Positions 16,758 to 24,898 are shown, counted from the first letter of the stretch. The stretch: DNA of 30,471 bases from an uncultured Muribaculaceae bacterium (GCA_910587075.1 CAJUKE010000013.1:1-30471); one strand, 5' to 3'. Notes: generated by a model not told the origin, from the letters alone. Numbers and translations: made by a program.

Positions 16758-17597
16758 ATGAAAACTGTACGCTTTATGGCGGTAATCGCCGCCGCAGGGG
16801 CGCTCGCCCTCACCGGGTGCGTCAGCAAGAAGAAATACGCCCTGCTCGAAAACGAGTACAACAACACCCGCACCGAACTGGCCGAGAGCAAGGCTTATAA
16901 CCGAAGCCTCGACGCCATGCTCGCCGAGGCGAAAACCAACAACCAGCAGCTCAAGGACAATCTCGCCGCCCTGCAGGGCACTCTCAACCAGAGTATCAGC
17001 CAGAACGCGCAGGGTAATGTCAACATATCGAAGCTCGTCGACGAAATCAACGCCTCCAACAAGTATATCAAGGAGCTCGTCGCTGCTAAAACCAGGTCGG
17101 ACTCCCTCAATATGGTGTTGACCAACAACCTCACCCGCTCCCTCTCGCGCGACGAGCTGAGGGATGTCGATGTGAAGGTGCTCAAAGGTGTGGTTTATAT
17201 ATCCCTGGCCGACAATATGCTGTTCAAAACCGGCTCCTACGCCATCTCTGACCGCGCCATGGAGACCCTCGGCAAAATCGCCAAGATTATCAAGGACTAT
17301 AAGGACTACGACGTGATGGTCGAGGGTAACACCGACAATGTGCCCATCTCCCGCACCAATATCCGCAATAACTGGGACCTCTCGGCCCTGCGCGCCTCCT
17401 CGGTGGTGCAGACCCTTCAGGATAAGTTCGGTGTGGACCCGTCGCGCCTCTCAGCCGCCGGCCGCGGCGAGTACCGCCCGATCGCCGACAACACTACCGA
17501 GTCGGGGCGCCAGCGCAACCGCCGCACCGAGATTATCATCACCCCGAACCTCGACCAGTTTATGGACCTCGTAGGCCAGGCCCCCAAGGCCGACTGA
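16758..17597 (+). CDS. OmpA-family lipoprotein (peptidoglycan-binding)
   Basis: A 279-residue outer-membrane lipoprotein. The lipobox ALTGC places the lipid on C21. Residues about 28-135 form a long helical or coiled-coil spacer (LLENEYNNTRTELAESKAYN, then repeated NNQQLKDNLAAL-type heptads). Residues about 155-268 are the OmpA/MotB domain: LADNMLFKTGSYAI, VEGNTDNVP, NNWDLSALRASSVVQTL and SAAGRGEYRPIADN. The arginine-rich RQRNRRTEIII contains the conserved residues that bind diaminopimelate. It should tether the outer membrane to peptidoglycan. There is no beta-barrel. It follows the secreted hydrolase by about 100 nt without a clear promoter of its own. Confidence 0.9.
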   Translation: MKTVRFMAVIAAAGALALTGCVSKKKYALLENEYNNTRTELAESKAYNRSLDAMLAEAKTNNQQLKDNLAALQGTLNQSISQNAQGNVNISKLVDEINASNKYIKELVAAKTRSDSLNMVLTNNLTRSLSRDELRDVDVKVLKGVVYISLADNMLFKTGSYAISDRAMETLGKIAKIIKDYKDYDVMVEGNTDNVPISRTNIRNNWDLSALRASSVVQTLQDKFGVDPSRLSAAGRGEYRPIADNTTESGRQRNRRTEIIITPNLDQFMDLVGQAPKAD

Positions 17598-17650
17598 CCC
17601 AGCGGCAAACACCCCCGCGACATCCAAGCTAAATAATCTCGCCATATAAT

Positions 17651-17725
17651 AAGGTGCGGAAACTTGCCGATATCGGCAAGTTTCCGTACCTTCGCACTAT
17701 GTTCCCGCCATAATTCTTGCCGATA
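17651..17725 (+). promoter_or_regulatory. Palindromic operator overlapping the fic promoter
   Basis: A 42-bp palindrome spans 17651-17692 with one mismatched pair (17656/17687). Its core is the inverted pair CTTGCCGATA (17663-17672) and TATCGGCAAG (17671-17680). A third copy of CTTGCCGATA lies at 17716-17725. The plus-strand promoter fits inside: TTG at 17664-17666, 20 nt, TACCTTCG at 17687-17694, start point near 17700. A protein bound there would block RNA polymerase. The gene downstream begins with a HTH domain, so self-regulation is a natural inference. Confidence 0.75.
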
Positions 17726-17774
17726 GCAGGCGTGGGTGGCGACGTCGCGAACCTACTTAATGGAATAGTATTAT

Positions 17775-18665
17775 ATGGAATATATCTCTGTAAAGGAATG
17801 GGCCGCGCTCCGCGGAAAGTCGGAACGGACGGCGCGCAACTATTGCGCGCTCGGGAAAATCCCGGGCGCGCGGCTGATCGGTAAGACCTGGAGCATACCC
17901 GCTGATGCCGAGCTACCTGAACGCGCGGGTAGGCCGCGTATGTCGCCACTCCTCGCTGTGTTGAAGGAGCAGAAAAAGGGAAAGACCAAGGGTGGCATAT
18001 ACCATCGCGTGCAGGTCGACCTCACTTATAACTCCAACCATATCGAGGGGAGTCGCCTGACGCGTGACCAGACGAGGTATATTTTCGAAACAAATACCAT
18101 AGGCATCACCGACGATGCTGTTAATGTGGACGACATTATCGAGACTACCAACCATTTCCGTGCCATCGACTATATGATCGATGAGGCGGAGGGAAAACTC
18201 ACCGAAGCCTTCATCAAGCGTTTGCACTTGATATTGAAGTCTGGCACTTCCGATGAGCGCAAGGAGTGGTTTCGGGTCGGCGAATACAAAAAGCTCCCCA
18301 ATGAGGTAGGAGGGAACGACACTACTGAGCCGGAAATGGTTGGGAAAGCCATACGGGCGCTCCTTAAGGAGTACAACGCCAAACAACGCCCCTCGCTGGA
18401 GGATATCGTCGACTTCCACCAACGTTTCGAGGCGATACACCCATTCCAGGACGGAAACGGGCGCGTCGGGCGTTTGATAATGTTCCGCGAATGTCTGCGC
18501 AACGGCCATGTGCCGTTCGTAATAACCGACGAGCTTAAAATGTTTTATTACAACGGACTGCGCAACTGGCCGCGTATCAAGGGGTATCTGATGGATACTT
18601 GCCTTACCGCGCAGGACTACTTTAAAGCCCTGCTCGATAAGTTCAGAATCAGTTACACGGATTGA
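17775..18665 (+). CDS. fic: Fic-family protein with N-terminal HTH domain
   Basis: A 296-residue protein. Residues 1-50 look like an excisionase/MerR-type winged helix (VKEWAALRGKSERTARNYC, then GARLIGKTWSIP). The Fic domain has the inhibitory motif S87-x3-E91-G92 within YNSNHIEGS, upstream of the catalytic loop HPFQDGNGRVGR at 222-233, with H222 intact. That order makes it a class II (self-inhibited) Fic enzyme, expected to AMPylate or otherwise transfer nucleotide phosphates to protein hydroxyls. The target is unknown. Bacteroidetes carry many such HTH-Fic proteins, often as single genes. Here a large palindrome covers the promoter, which suggests autoregulation. It ends 6 nt before the stop of convergent parC, with no terminator between them. 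Confidence 0.9.
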   Translation: MEYISVKEWAALRGKSERTARNYCALGKIPGARLIGKTWSIPADAELPERAGRPRMSPLLAVLKEQKKGKTKGGIYHRVQVDLTYNSNHIEGSRLTRDQTRYIFETNTIGITDDAVNVDDIIETTNHFRAIDYMIDEAEGKLTEAFIKRLHLILKSGTSDERKEWFRVGEYKKLPNEVGGNDTTEPEMVGKAIRALLKEYNAKQRPSLEDIVDFHQRFEAIHPFQDGNGRVGRLIMFRECLRNGHVPFVITDELKMFYYNGLRNWPRIKGYLMDTCLTAQDYFKALLDKFRISYTD

Positions 18666-18671
18666 GGCCCG

Positions 18672-21440
18672 TCAGAAGAGGCGTTCCTGGCCGAGGATTT
18701 GGTCGCGGATTTCGTCGTCGGAGACTTCGGTGAAGCCGGTTTCCGGGTCGTTTTCGCCGCTATCGGTGTCGGTGGGGGCGGTCGCCTCATCGTCGGCCTC
18801 CTCTGGCAGCGGTATTTCGCGGGGTTCGAGCTCCTCGACCGTGCCAAGCGCGAAGGTGGTGAGGCGTTTGCCCTTGGCTTTGAACGATTTGACTGCCACG
18901 AACTCGGCGGCTTCCACCTCCATTGGCTCGCGGAAGGAGTCGCCACTGCCGAAGGTCACGCGGAAGCGCGCACCGGTTTTGTCGGAGAGCGCTATGAGTT
19001 TAGACGCGGGGTTTTCGCCTAAGAAGCGCTGCCTCTTGGCCGAGGGTTCGAGGGTGAAGCGTTTCAGGTAGGGGTATTTCTGGTCGGCGTCGTCGAGGAT
19101 GGCGGTCCACACCTTCTCCGGCTCGAACTTCTCGATGCGCAGCAGCGAGAGGTTCTCGTAGTGGTTGGCGGCATCGAAGTTGGTCATATAGTATTCGCCG
19201 TCGGTGGTCATCACCAGCACCTGGTCGTTGCCGGAGAACTCGCCGAGGTATTCGCCGCGGCCGTCGTAGTTGAGGCGCATCACGTCGCGGTCGAACCATA
19301 CCTGGCGCCCGCCGAGGGTCGACACGCCTTTCTCCTTGAGCGAGAAGCGGTGTACCTCGTTGCGCGTCACGATGTTACCCTGGCTCTGGCGCCCTTTGAT
19401 GAGCTGCTCCGAGAAGTCGACGTCGAACTGGAGCGTTTTGAGCCTCGGCTTCGGTTTGAGGGTTACGCGCACCACCTCGGCCTCGCCGTTGGGGTTGGCC
19501 GAGAACCATACGATGCGCGACCCTGGCTTCTCCTGGGTGAGGTTGTACTCCTTGTCGCGGGTCACGCCGGTCACGGCGAAGCGCTTCATGAAGAAGGTGC
19601 CCCCGCGGCCGTCCTGGTATATGACGTTGTAGATGGTGCGCTTGTCGTTGCGAGTGAAGAGCCCGACGTGGCGCACGTTCTTGTCGATGAACAGCTTCTC
19701 GGCCACGCGCACCACCTTGTAGCGCCCGTCGTTGTAGAAGATTATCACATCGTCGAGCAGCGAGCAGTTGAAGAGGTACTCGTCCTTCTTTAGCGAGGTG
19801 CCTATGAAACCCTCCTCGCGGTTGATGTAGAGCTTCTCGTTGGCCTCGGCCACGCGGGAAGCCTCGATGTTGTCGAAGCCGCGGATCACCGTGCGGCGGG
19901 GATACTTCTCGCCGTAGCGCTCCTTGAGCCGTAGGAACCATTCGATCGCGTAGTCGGTTATGTGGTCGAGGTGGTTGTTGATTTCGGCGATGCGCTCGTT
20001 GTAGAGCGCTATCTGGCGGTCGGCCTCCTGTGAGGAGAATTTGAGGATGCGCTTCATGCGTATCTCCATAAGGCGCTGTATATCCTCGTCGGTGATGTCG
20101 CGCACCAGCTTGGGGAGGAACGGCTCCAGGCGGCGGCGCACATGGGCGCTTACGGCCTCCATCGTCTCCCCCTGCTCGAATTCGCGGTCCTTGTATACGC
20201 GCTCCTCGATGAAGATGCGTTCGAGCGAGGCGTAGTGGAGGGTCTCCTTTACCTCGGCAAGCTGTATTTCGAGCTCGCGGCGGAGCAGGTCGCGGGTGCG
20301 GTTGGCCGAATGGCGAAGCAGCTCGCCCACGGTGAGGAAGGCGGGCTTGTTGTCGCGGATCACGCAGCAGTTGGGCGACACGGCCACCTCGCAGTCGGTA
20401 AACGCGTACAGGGCGTCGATGGCCTTGTCGGAGGAGGTGCCCGGGAGCAGGTGCACCAGTATCATCGCCGTCTGGGCGGTGTTGTCGTCGACCTTGCGTA
20501 TCTTTATTTTACCCTTCTCGAACGCTTTTAGTATCGAGGCGATTACCGCCGAAGTGGTCTTGCCGAAGGGGATTTCGGTGATGGCCAGGGTCTTGTTGTC
20601 GATTTTCTCAATCTTGGCCCTCACCTTCACGGCTCCCCCGCGCTCGCCGTCGTTGTAGCGGCTCACGTCGATGTAGCCCCCCGTCGGGAAGTCGGGGTAC
20701 AGGGTGAACTCCTCCCCGCGGAGCGCCGCCACCGAGGCGTCGAGCAGCTCGTTGAAGTTGTGGGGGAGGATTTTCGACGACAGACCGACGGCTATACCCT
20801 CGACTCCCTGGAATAGGAGCAGGGGGAACTTCACCGGGAGCGTCACCGGCTCCTTCTTGCGCCCGTCGTACGAGGGCACCCAGTCGGTGATTTTGGGGTT
20901 GTAGAGGGTTTCGAGGGCGAACTGCGACAGGCGCGCCTCGATGTAACGGCCTGCGGCCGCGTCGTCGCCCGTCAGAATGTTGCCCCAGTTACCCTGGGTG
21001 TCGACCAGCAACTCCTTCTGTCCTAACTGCACCAGCGCGTCCTTGATGGAGGCGTCGCCGTGGGGGTGGTACTGCATCGTGTTGCCCACGATGTTGGCAA
21101 CCTTGTTGAACCTCCCGTCGTCGAGGGTCTTCATCGAATGGAGTATGCGACGCTGCACGGGCTTAAGGCCGTCCTCGATATGGGGCACGGCGCGCTCAAG
21201 AATCACATAGCTCGCGTAGTCGAGAAACCAGTTGCGGTACATGCCCCCCAGACGCAGGCGGGCCGTCTCGCTGCCGGGGGCGGCGGGAAGCTCCTCGGCC
21301 TCCTCCTCCACAGCCTCGGCGATCTCGTCGGTGCCGGAGTCAGGGGCCCCCGGCGTGGCGGTTGCCGAAGCTTCGGCAGCGGGGTTGGGGTTCTCCTTTT
21401 CGTTTTCGGGTTCGGGAATATTGTTGCGGTCGTCAGTCAT
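18672..21440 (-). CDS. parC: DNA topoisomerase IV/gyrase subunit A, ParC-type
   Basis: A 922-residue type II topoisomerase breakage-reunion subunit. An acidic, low-complexity N-terminal extension (about 60 residues, rich in E, P and A) precedes the core: MYRNWFLDYASYVILERAVP, LKPVQRRIL, and YHPHGDASI. The active tyrosine is Y166 in AAAGRYIEARLS. The C-terminal part carries beta-pinwheel-like repeats (about 560-860) and ends in an acidic tail. I prefer ParC because the entry motif and the size (over 880) fit the Bacteroidetes topoisomerase IV branch, and there is no clear GyrA box; a GyrA name cannot be fully excluded. It is transcribed alone and the partner parE is not in the window. Confidence 0.87.
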   Translation of the reverse strand: MTDDRNNIPEPENEKENPNPAAEASATATPGAPDSGTDEIAEAVEEEAEELPAAPGSETARLRLGGMYRNWFLDYASYVILERAVPHIEDGLKPVQRRILHSMKTLDDGRFNKVANIVGNTMQYHPHGDASIKDALVQLGQKELLVDTQGNWGNILTGDDAAAGRYIEARLSQFALETLYNPKITDWVPSYDGRKKEPVTLPVKFPLLLFQGVEGIAVGLSSKILPHNFNELLDASVAALRGEEFTLYPDFPTGGYIDVSRYNDGERGGAVKVRAKIEKIDNKTLAITEIPFGKTTSAVIASILKAFEKGKIKIRKVDDNTAQTAMILVHLLPGTSSDKAIDALYAFTDCEVAVSPNCCVIRDNKPAFLTVGELLRHSANRTRDLLRRELEIQLAEVKETLHYASLERIFIEERVYKDREFEQGETMEAVSAHVRRRLEPFLPKLVRDITDEDIQRLMEIRMKRILKFSSQEADRQIALYNERIAEINNHLDHITDYAIEWFLRLKERYGEKYPRRTVIRGFDNIEASRVAEANEKLYINREEGFIGTSLKKDEYLFNCSLLDDVIIFYNDGRYKVVRVAEKLFIDKNVRHVGLFTRNDKRTIYNVIYQDGRGGTFFMKRFAVTGVTRDKEYNLTQEKPGSRIVWFSANPNGEAEVVRVTLKPKPRLKTLQFDVDFSEQLIKGRQSQGNIVTRNEVHRFSLKEKGVSTLGGRQVWFDRDVMRLNYDGRGEYLGEFSGNDQVLVMTTDGEYYMTNFDAANHYENLSLLRIEKFEPEKVWTAILDDADQKYPYLKRFTLEPSAKRQRFLGENPASKLIALSDKTGARFRVTFGSGDSFREPMEVEAAEFVAVKSFKAKGKRLTTFALGTVEELEPREIPLPEEADDEATAPTDTDSGENDPETGFTEVSDDEIRDQILGQERLF

Positions 21441-21460
21441 TCATGCTATTAATTAATGTG

Positions 21461-21468
21461 CAAAGATA
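21461..21468 (-). promoter_or_regulatory. parC promoter (-7 box)
   Basis: The minus strand reads TATCTTTG, an exact TAnnTTTG match, 20 nt before the parC ATG. The upstream region is T-rich, but no clean TTG box is present. Confidence 0.58.
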
Positions 21469-21637
21469 CGAAAAAAATCCGAAAAAACCTGTCAGTCGCA
21501 CCCCGGGGCCGCTCCGCGCGCCGTAAAAAAGCGTCGCCGGAATCGCTCTTCCGGCCGTTGGCAAGCCCCGTTAAGCTCAATTAAGGAAATTTTTCCATAA
21601 TTATCGCCGCGGTCGCGTTTTTTCGCGAAAAAATTCT

Positions 21638-21645
21638 TACCTTTG
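21638..21645 (+). promoter_or_regulatory. pckA promoter (-7 box)
   Basis: TACCTTTG matches the Bacteroidetes -7 box, and a T-run at about 21618-21623 is near the expected -33 place. The start point would be near 21651, giving a leader of about 75 nt to the ATG at 21726. The rest of the 21441-21725 gap shows nothing else clear. Confidence 0.6.
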
Positions 21646-21725
21646 CATCCGGTTAACAAGGCGAACACGCTCCGCCCGATAACTGAAGCGATTATTATTA
21701 ATATCACTCAATATCTTCTATCAAA

Positions 21726-23327
21726 ATGAGCAAGATTGACTTAACCCAGTACGGTATCACCGGCACTCCCAAGGTGTTCCACAACCCCTCTTGGGACGAA
21801 CTCTTCATCGACGAAACCAAGCCCGGCCTCGAAGGCTACGAAAAGGGCCAGGAAACAGAGCTCGGCGCCGTTAACGTTATGACCGGCATCTACACCGGCC
21901 GCTCCCCCAAAGATAAGTTCTTCGTGATGGACGACGTGTCCAAGGACACCATCTGGTGGACCTCCGACGAATACAAGAACGACAACAAGCCCATCACCCC
22001 CGCCACCTGGGACGCCCTCAAGGCAATCGCCGACAAGGAGCTCAGCGACAAGCCCCTCTACGTTGTCGACGCTTTCTGCGGCACCAACAAGGACACCCGT
22101 CTCGCCGTTCGCTTCATCATGGAAGTGGCTTGGCAGGCTCACTTCGTTACCAACATGTTCGTGCGCCCCACTAAGGAAGAGCTCGAAAACTTCACCCCCG
22201 ACTTCGTGGTGATGAACGCTTCCAAGGCCAAGGTTGAAAACTGGAAGGAACTCGGCATCAACTCCGAAACCTGCGTTGCCTTCAACCTCACACAGCGCAT
22301 GCAGGTGATCATCAACACCTGGTACGGCGGCGAAATGAAGAAGGGTATGTTCTCCATCATGAACTACTACCTCCCCCTCAAGGGCATGGCCTCCATGCAC
22401 TGCTCGGCCAACACCGACATGAAGGGCGAGAACACCGCTATCTTCTTCGGCCTCTCCGGCACCGGCAAGACCACCCTCTCGACCGACCCCAAGCGCCTCC
22501 TCATCGGCGACGACGAGCACGGCTGGGACGACAACGGCGTCTTCAACTACGAAGGCGGCTGCTACGCCAAGGTTATCAACCTCGACAAGGAGTCTGAGCC
22601 CGACATCTACAAGGCTATCCGCCGCAACGCCCTCCTGGAGAACGTTACCGTTGACGCCAACGGCAAGATCGACTTCGCCGACAAGAGCGTTACCGAGAAC
22701 ACCCGCGTTTCCTACCCCATCGAGCACATCGAGAAAATCGCCCCGGGTAGCCACGGCCCCGCCGCCAAGAACGTGATCTTCCTGTCGGCCGACGCCTACG
22801 GAGTGCTCCCTCCCGTTTCGATCCTCACCCCCGAGCAGACCAAGTACTACTTCCTCTCGGGCTACACCTCGAAACTCGCCGGCACCGAGCGCGGTATCAC
22901 CGAGCCCACCCCCACCTTCTCCGCTTGCTTCGGCGCGGCCTTCCTGAGCCTGCACCCCACCAAGTACGCCGAAGAGCTCGTTAAGAAGATGGACAAGAGC
23001 GGCGCCAAGGCTTACCTGGTGAACACCGGCTGGAACGGCACCGGCAAGCGCATCTCCATCCGCGACACCCGCGGCATCATCGACGCCATCCTCGACGGCT
23101 CGATCCTCACCGCTCCCACCAAGACCATCCCCGTGTTCGACTTCACCGTGCCCACCGAGCTCCCCGGCGTAGATCCCAAGATCCTCGATCCCCGCGACAC
23201 CTACACCGACCCCGCCGAGTGGACCAAGAAGGCCACCATGCTCGCCGAGAAGTTCATCAACAACTTCAAGAAGTTCGAGAACAACGAGGCAGGCAAGGCT
23301 CTCGTAGCCGCAGGTCCCAAGCTCTAA
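21726..23327 (+). CDS. pckA: Phosphoenolpyruvate carboxykinase (ATP)
   Basis: A 533-residue enzyme interconverting oxaloacetate plus ATP with phosphoenolpyruvate, CO2 and ADP. In Bacteroidales it mostly runs toward oxaloacetate, on the succinate fermentation branch. Diagnostic segments are TGRSPKDKFFVMD (substrate arginine), the kinase P-loop GLSGTGKTTLS at about 242-252, and the metal-binding IGDDEHGWDDNGVFNYEGGCYAK. Further on are RVSYPIEHI and NTGWNGTG near the end. Length is standard for ATP-type enzymes. Codon use is strongly biased (AAG, AAC, CTC, ACC), more than its neighbours, as expected for high expression. It has its own promoter and a strong terminator. Confidence 0.98.
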   Translation: MSKIDLTQYGITGTPKVFHNPSWDELFIDETKPGLEGYEKGQETELGAVNVMTGIYTGRSPKDKFFVMDDVSKDTIWWTSDEYKNDNKPITPATWDALKAIADKELSDKPLYVVDAFCGTNKDTRLAVRFIMEVAWQAHFVTNMFVRPTKEELENFTPDFVVMNASKAKVENWKELGINSETCVAFNLTQRMQVIINTWYGGEMKKGMFSIMNYYLPLKGMASMHCSANTDMKGENTAIFFGLSGTGKTTLSTDPKRLLIGDDEHGWDDNGVFNYEGGCYAKVINLDKESEPDIYKAIRRNALLENVTVDANGKIDFADKSVTENTRVSYPIEHIEKIAPGSHGPAAKNVIFLSADAYGVLPPVSILTPEQTKYYFLSGYTSKLAGTERGITEPTPTFSACFGAAFLSLHPTKYAEELVKKMDKSGAKAYLVNTGWNGTGKRISIRDTRGIIDAILDGSILTAPTKTIPVFDFTVPTELPGVDPKILDPRDTYTDPAEWTKKATMLAEKFINNFKKFENNEAGKALVAAGPKL

Positions 23328-23351
23328 ACCGACCCCAACCCATCCACGATA

Positions 23352-23383
23352 AGAGCGGCGCGCCCACCAGGGCGCGCCGCTCT
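23352..23383 (+). terminator. pckA terminator
   Basis: AGAGCGGCGCGCC (23352-23364) pairs perfectly with GGCGCGCCGCTCT (23371-23383) around CACCAG, followed by CGCTTTACG. Part of its right arm belongs to a direct repeat found again at 24064. Confidence 0.75.
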
Positions 23384-23424
23384 CGCTTTACGTCCGCGCT
23401 AACCGCGGCTATTGTCATCGTAGT
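23373..23424. repeat. Direct repeat flanking the toxin-antitoxin pair, copy 1
   Basis: 52 bp that recur at 24064-24116 with two substitutions and one extra T. It includes the right arm of the pckA terminator and the last codons of the toxin gene. The shared core is TTACGTCCGCGCTAACCGCG. Confidence 0.85.
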
Positions 23425-23683
23425 GGCCTTCAAGCGAGATAACCAGGACAACGACCTCGCTGTCATAGATGTCGTAAATAATCCTGTCGCTTGCGGTGAT
23501 GTGCCTTGAATATGTGATTCCTCCACCTCCGACCAGTGGTTCGGGGTGGCCTCTGCCAGTGCGCGGGTGGTCAATCAGCTCGTGGAGGATCGCCGATAAT
23601 TTCTTGAATAGCGTAGGGTCGGACTTCTTCCATTTGCCGATAGTCTTAAGGGCCTTTGGGACAAACCGCACGTCGTAGGCCAT
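23399..23683 (-). CDS. YoeB/Txe-family mRNA-interferase toxin
   Basis: A 94-residue RelE-superfamily ribonuclease that cuts mRNA on the ribosome. The YoeB pattern is clear: GRGHPEPL with E48, YSRHITASDRIIY with R67, and the C-terminal GHYDD with H87-Y88, equivalent to E46, R65 and H83-Y84 of E. coli YoeB. I start at the ATG at 23683; a GTG one codon earlier is in frame. The ATG overlaps the antitoxin stop as TGATG, so the two are translated together. The C-terminus runs 4-6 residues past the usual end (DDNSRG), and those codons lie in the direct repeat. All expected catalytic residues are present, so it is probably active. Confidence 0.88.
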   Translation of the reverse strand: MAYDVRFVPKALKTIGKWKKSDPTLFKKLSAILHELIDHPRTGRGHPEPLVGGGGITYSRHITASDRIIYDIYDSEVVVLVISLEGHYDDNSRG

Positions 23684-23934
23684 CACAGGGAGGATAACAG
23701 AGTGTCAAGTGCCTCGTGCGATGACGCGCCCTCGGTTTCACCGTTGCTGAGCGCCAACCGGGCGTCGTTTATGCTTTTCTGCAACTCAGGCGAAATCATA
23801 AGGTCCTCACGCCCTATGCGGATAAGGGCGTAAATCTCGTTTTTACGTCTGATGAGTACGTTCTCGCCCTGTTCGGCGCGGTTGAATGAGTTGGCGAGAT
23901 TACTTCTGAAGTCTCTTATGTTCAGTGCTTCCAT
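23683..23934 (-). CDS. Phd/YefM-family antitoxin
   Basis: An 83-residue antitoxin with the Phd/YefM N-terminal DNA-binding fold: MEALNIRDFRSNLANSFNRA, then GENVLIRRKNEIYALI. A disordered, acidic toxin-binding tail (residues about 48-83, ISPELQKSINDARLALSNGE and HEALDTLLSSL) follows. I start at the ATG at 23934 because the family begins there and because the promoter's -7 box (23981-23988) lies between this ATG and another in-frame ATG at 24003. The longer form would start upstream of transcription. Antitoxin and complex normally repress this promoter. It lies directly upstream of the YoeB-type toxin with a one-base overlap. Confidence 0.86.
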   Translation of the reverse strand: MEALNIRDFRSNLANSFNRAEQGENVLIRRKNEIYALIRIGREDLMISPELQKSINDARLALSNGETEGASSHEALDTLLSSL

Positions 23935-23980
23935 ACAGTTATATCTTTGTTCTGTAGCAGTGGGGCATCCCGTAATAACG

Positions 23981-24011
23981 CGAATATACACCCATTCTTT
24001 CATAATAACAA
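23981..24011 (-). promoter_or_regulatory. Toxin-antitoxin promoter
   Basis: The minus strand reads TTG (24011-24009), 20 nt, then TATATTCG (23988-23981), a good Bacteroidetes match. The start point would be near 23976, about 40 nt before the antitoxin ATG. It decides against the 24003 start. Confidence 0.65.
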
Positions 24012-24063
24012 ATTTGTGCGCGCAATTGTGTACACTTCAATGGCCGCTTTAATATAATCTGCC

Positions 24064-24116
24064 CGCGCCGCTCTCGCCTTACGTCCGCGCTAACCGCGGC
24101 TATTTGTCATTGTAGT
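24064..24116. repeat. Direct repeat flanking the toxin-antitoxin pair, copy 2
   Basis: 53 bp, a near copy of 23373-23424. On the minus strand it includes codons resembling the toxin end (DYND then a stop), so it may be the relic of a toxin gene's 3' end. It lies just past the stop of the secreted protein gene at 24130. Confidence 0.82.
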
Positions 24117-24129
24117 CCGTACTTATGCG

Positions 24130-24843
24130 TCAGCGGAGTGTCTTAACGGCAGTGCCGTCGCTCATCTGAATTATGGCGGGCTGGCCGGGAATGGCTGCGT
24201 CTATAATTCTCCCATTGAGGTCAAAGGTTCTGATAGGTTCCGCTAATTTTCGGGGAGCGGCCTCCGGAGTGTCCTCGCCCGATGTCGCTTCTCCGAACGA
24301 GAATACTTTCGTGATGGTGGTGTTAGAATAGTCGTAGAAGTAGCATAGGAGGGAGCGCTTACCGTTGATTTCGTACAGGTATTGCGAAGTGCCAAACCGA
24401 TGACTAGAGGAACCCAGCTCAAAGATTTGCTTCCCATCAGCTGCGTTAAATGCAATCGCACGGCAGTAGTCATTCTGACCAATGACGATGCTGTTTTTGT
24501 TGTAAAAGGATACAATGAAGAACATTGTGCCGTCAGCCATACGCATGCTTGGACTGAAATACCCATATTGTACCATATAACCCTCGGGAACGTCAAACGT
24601 AACCGAGTAATCATCCCTTATGGAATAGTCCTCGTTATAGCTGCGGAGCGATACCGAATTGCTTTCGAGGTTAGTCAATGACGGAGTGAAGTAGCGGTCG
24701 TTGTCTGATTCCGTGTAGAACGGAAAGTTGAACGGGGAGTAGTACCCGTCGAATGTGTGTTCGAGCTTGATTAAGTCTTGGCCCGAAGACACGGCGGAGC
24801 CCAGGAATACCAGGGCTCCGCACAGTGTAAGTTTCATATTCAT
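24130..24843 (-). CDS. Small secreted beta-rich protein, unknown function
   Basis: A 237-residue protein. Residues 1-20 form a signal peptide (MKLTLCGALVFLGSAVSSG), identical to that of the upstream GH43 protein down to the DNA. The mature part is beta-rich and aromatic (GYYSPFNFPFYTESDNDRY, then YSVTFDVPEGYMVQYGYFSP), with a strand series GTMFFIVSFYNKNS. The C-terminus reads PIRTFDLNGRIIDAAIPGQ, then IIQMSDGTAVKTLR. This resembles the short C-terminal beta domains seen on many secreted Bacteroidales proteins, including type IX secretion cargo. That link is suggestive only. It follows the GH43 gene by 55 nt on the same strand. Base composition of the mature part is AT-richer than its neighbours. 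Confidence 0.72.
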   Translation of the reverse strand: MNMKLTLCGALVFLGSAVSSGQDLIKLEHTFDGYYSPFNFPFYTESDNDRYFTPSLTNLESNSVSLRSYNEDYSIRDDYSVTFDVPEGYMVQYGYFSPSMRMADGTMFFIVSFYNKNSIVIGQNDYCRAIAFNAADGKQIFELGSSSHRFGTSQYLYEINGKRSLLCYFYDYSNTTITKVFSFGEATSGEDTPEAAPRKLAEPIRTFDLNGRIIDAAIPGQPAIIQMSDGTAVKTLR

Positions 24844-24868
24844 AAGTTGTTGAATAACGTCATTGGTC
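24786..24868 (-). repeat. Duplicated leader/signal-peptide segment, copy A
   Basis: 59 nt (24786-24844) are identical to 25897-25955, and the next 24 nt match at 18 positions. The block covers the codons of the signal peptide and the upstream leader of the small secreted protein gene. Confidence 0.9.
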
Positions 24869-24898
24869 GGTATTTATCTTCAGGTTTGGGGCGGTCGC

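Noticed and set aside
23942..23949. Plus-strand TATCTTTG promoter box
   Set aside because: It points away from the antitoxin into a region with no plus-strand gene and lacks a TTG box at the right distance.
23935..24003. Longer antitoxin starting at the ATG at 24003
   Set aside because: The promoter -7 box lies inside this stretch and the YefM family starts at the MEALNIRDF methionine.
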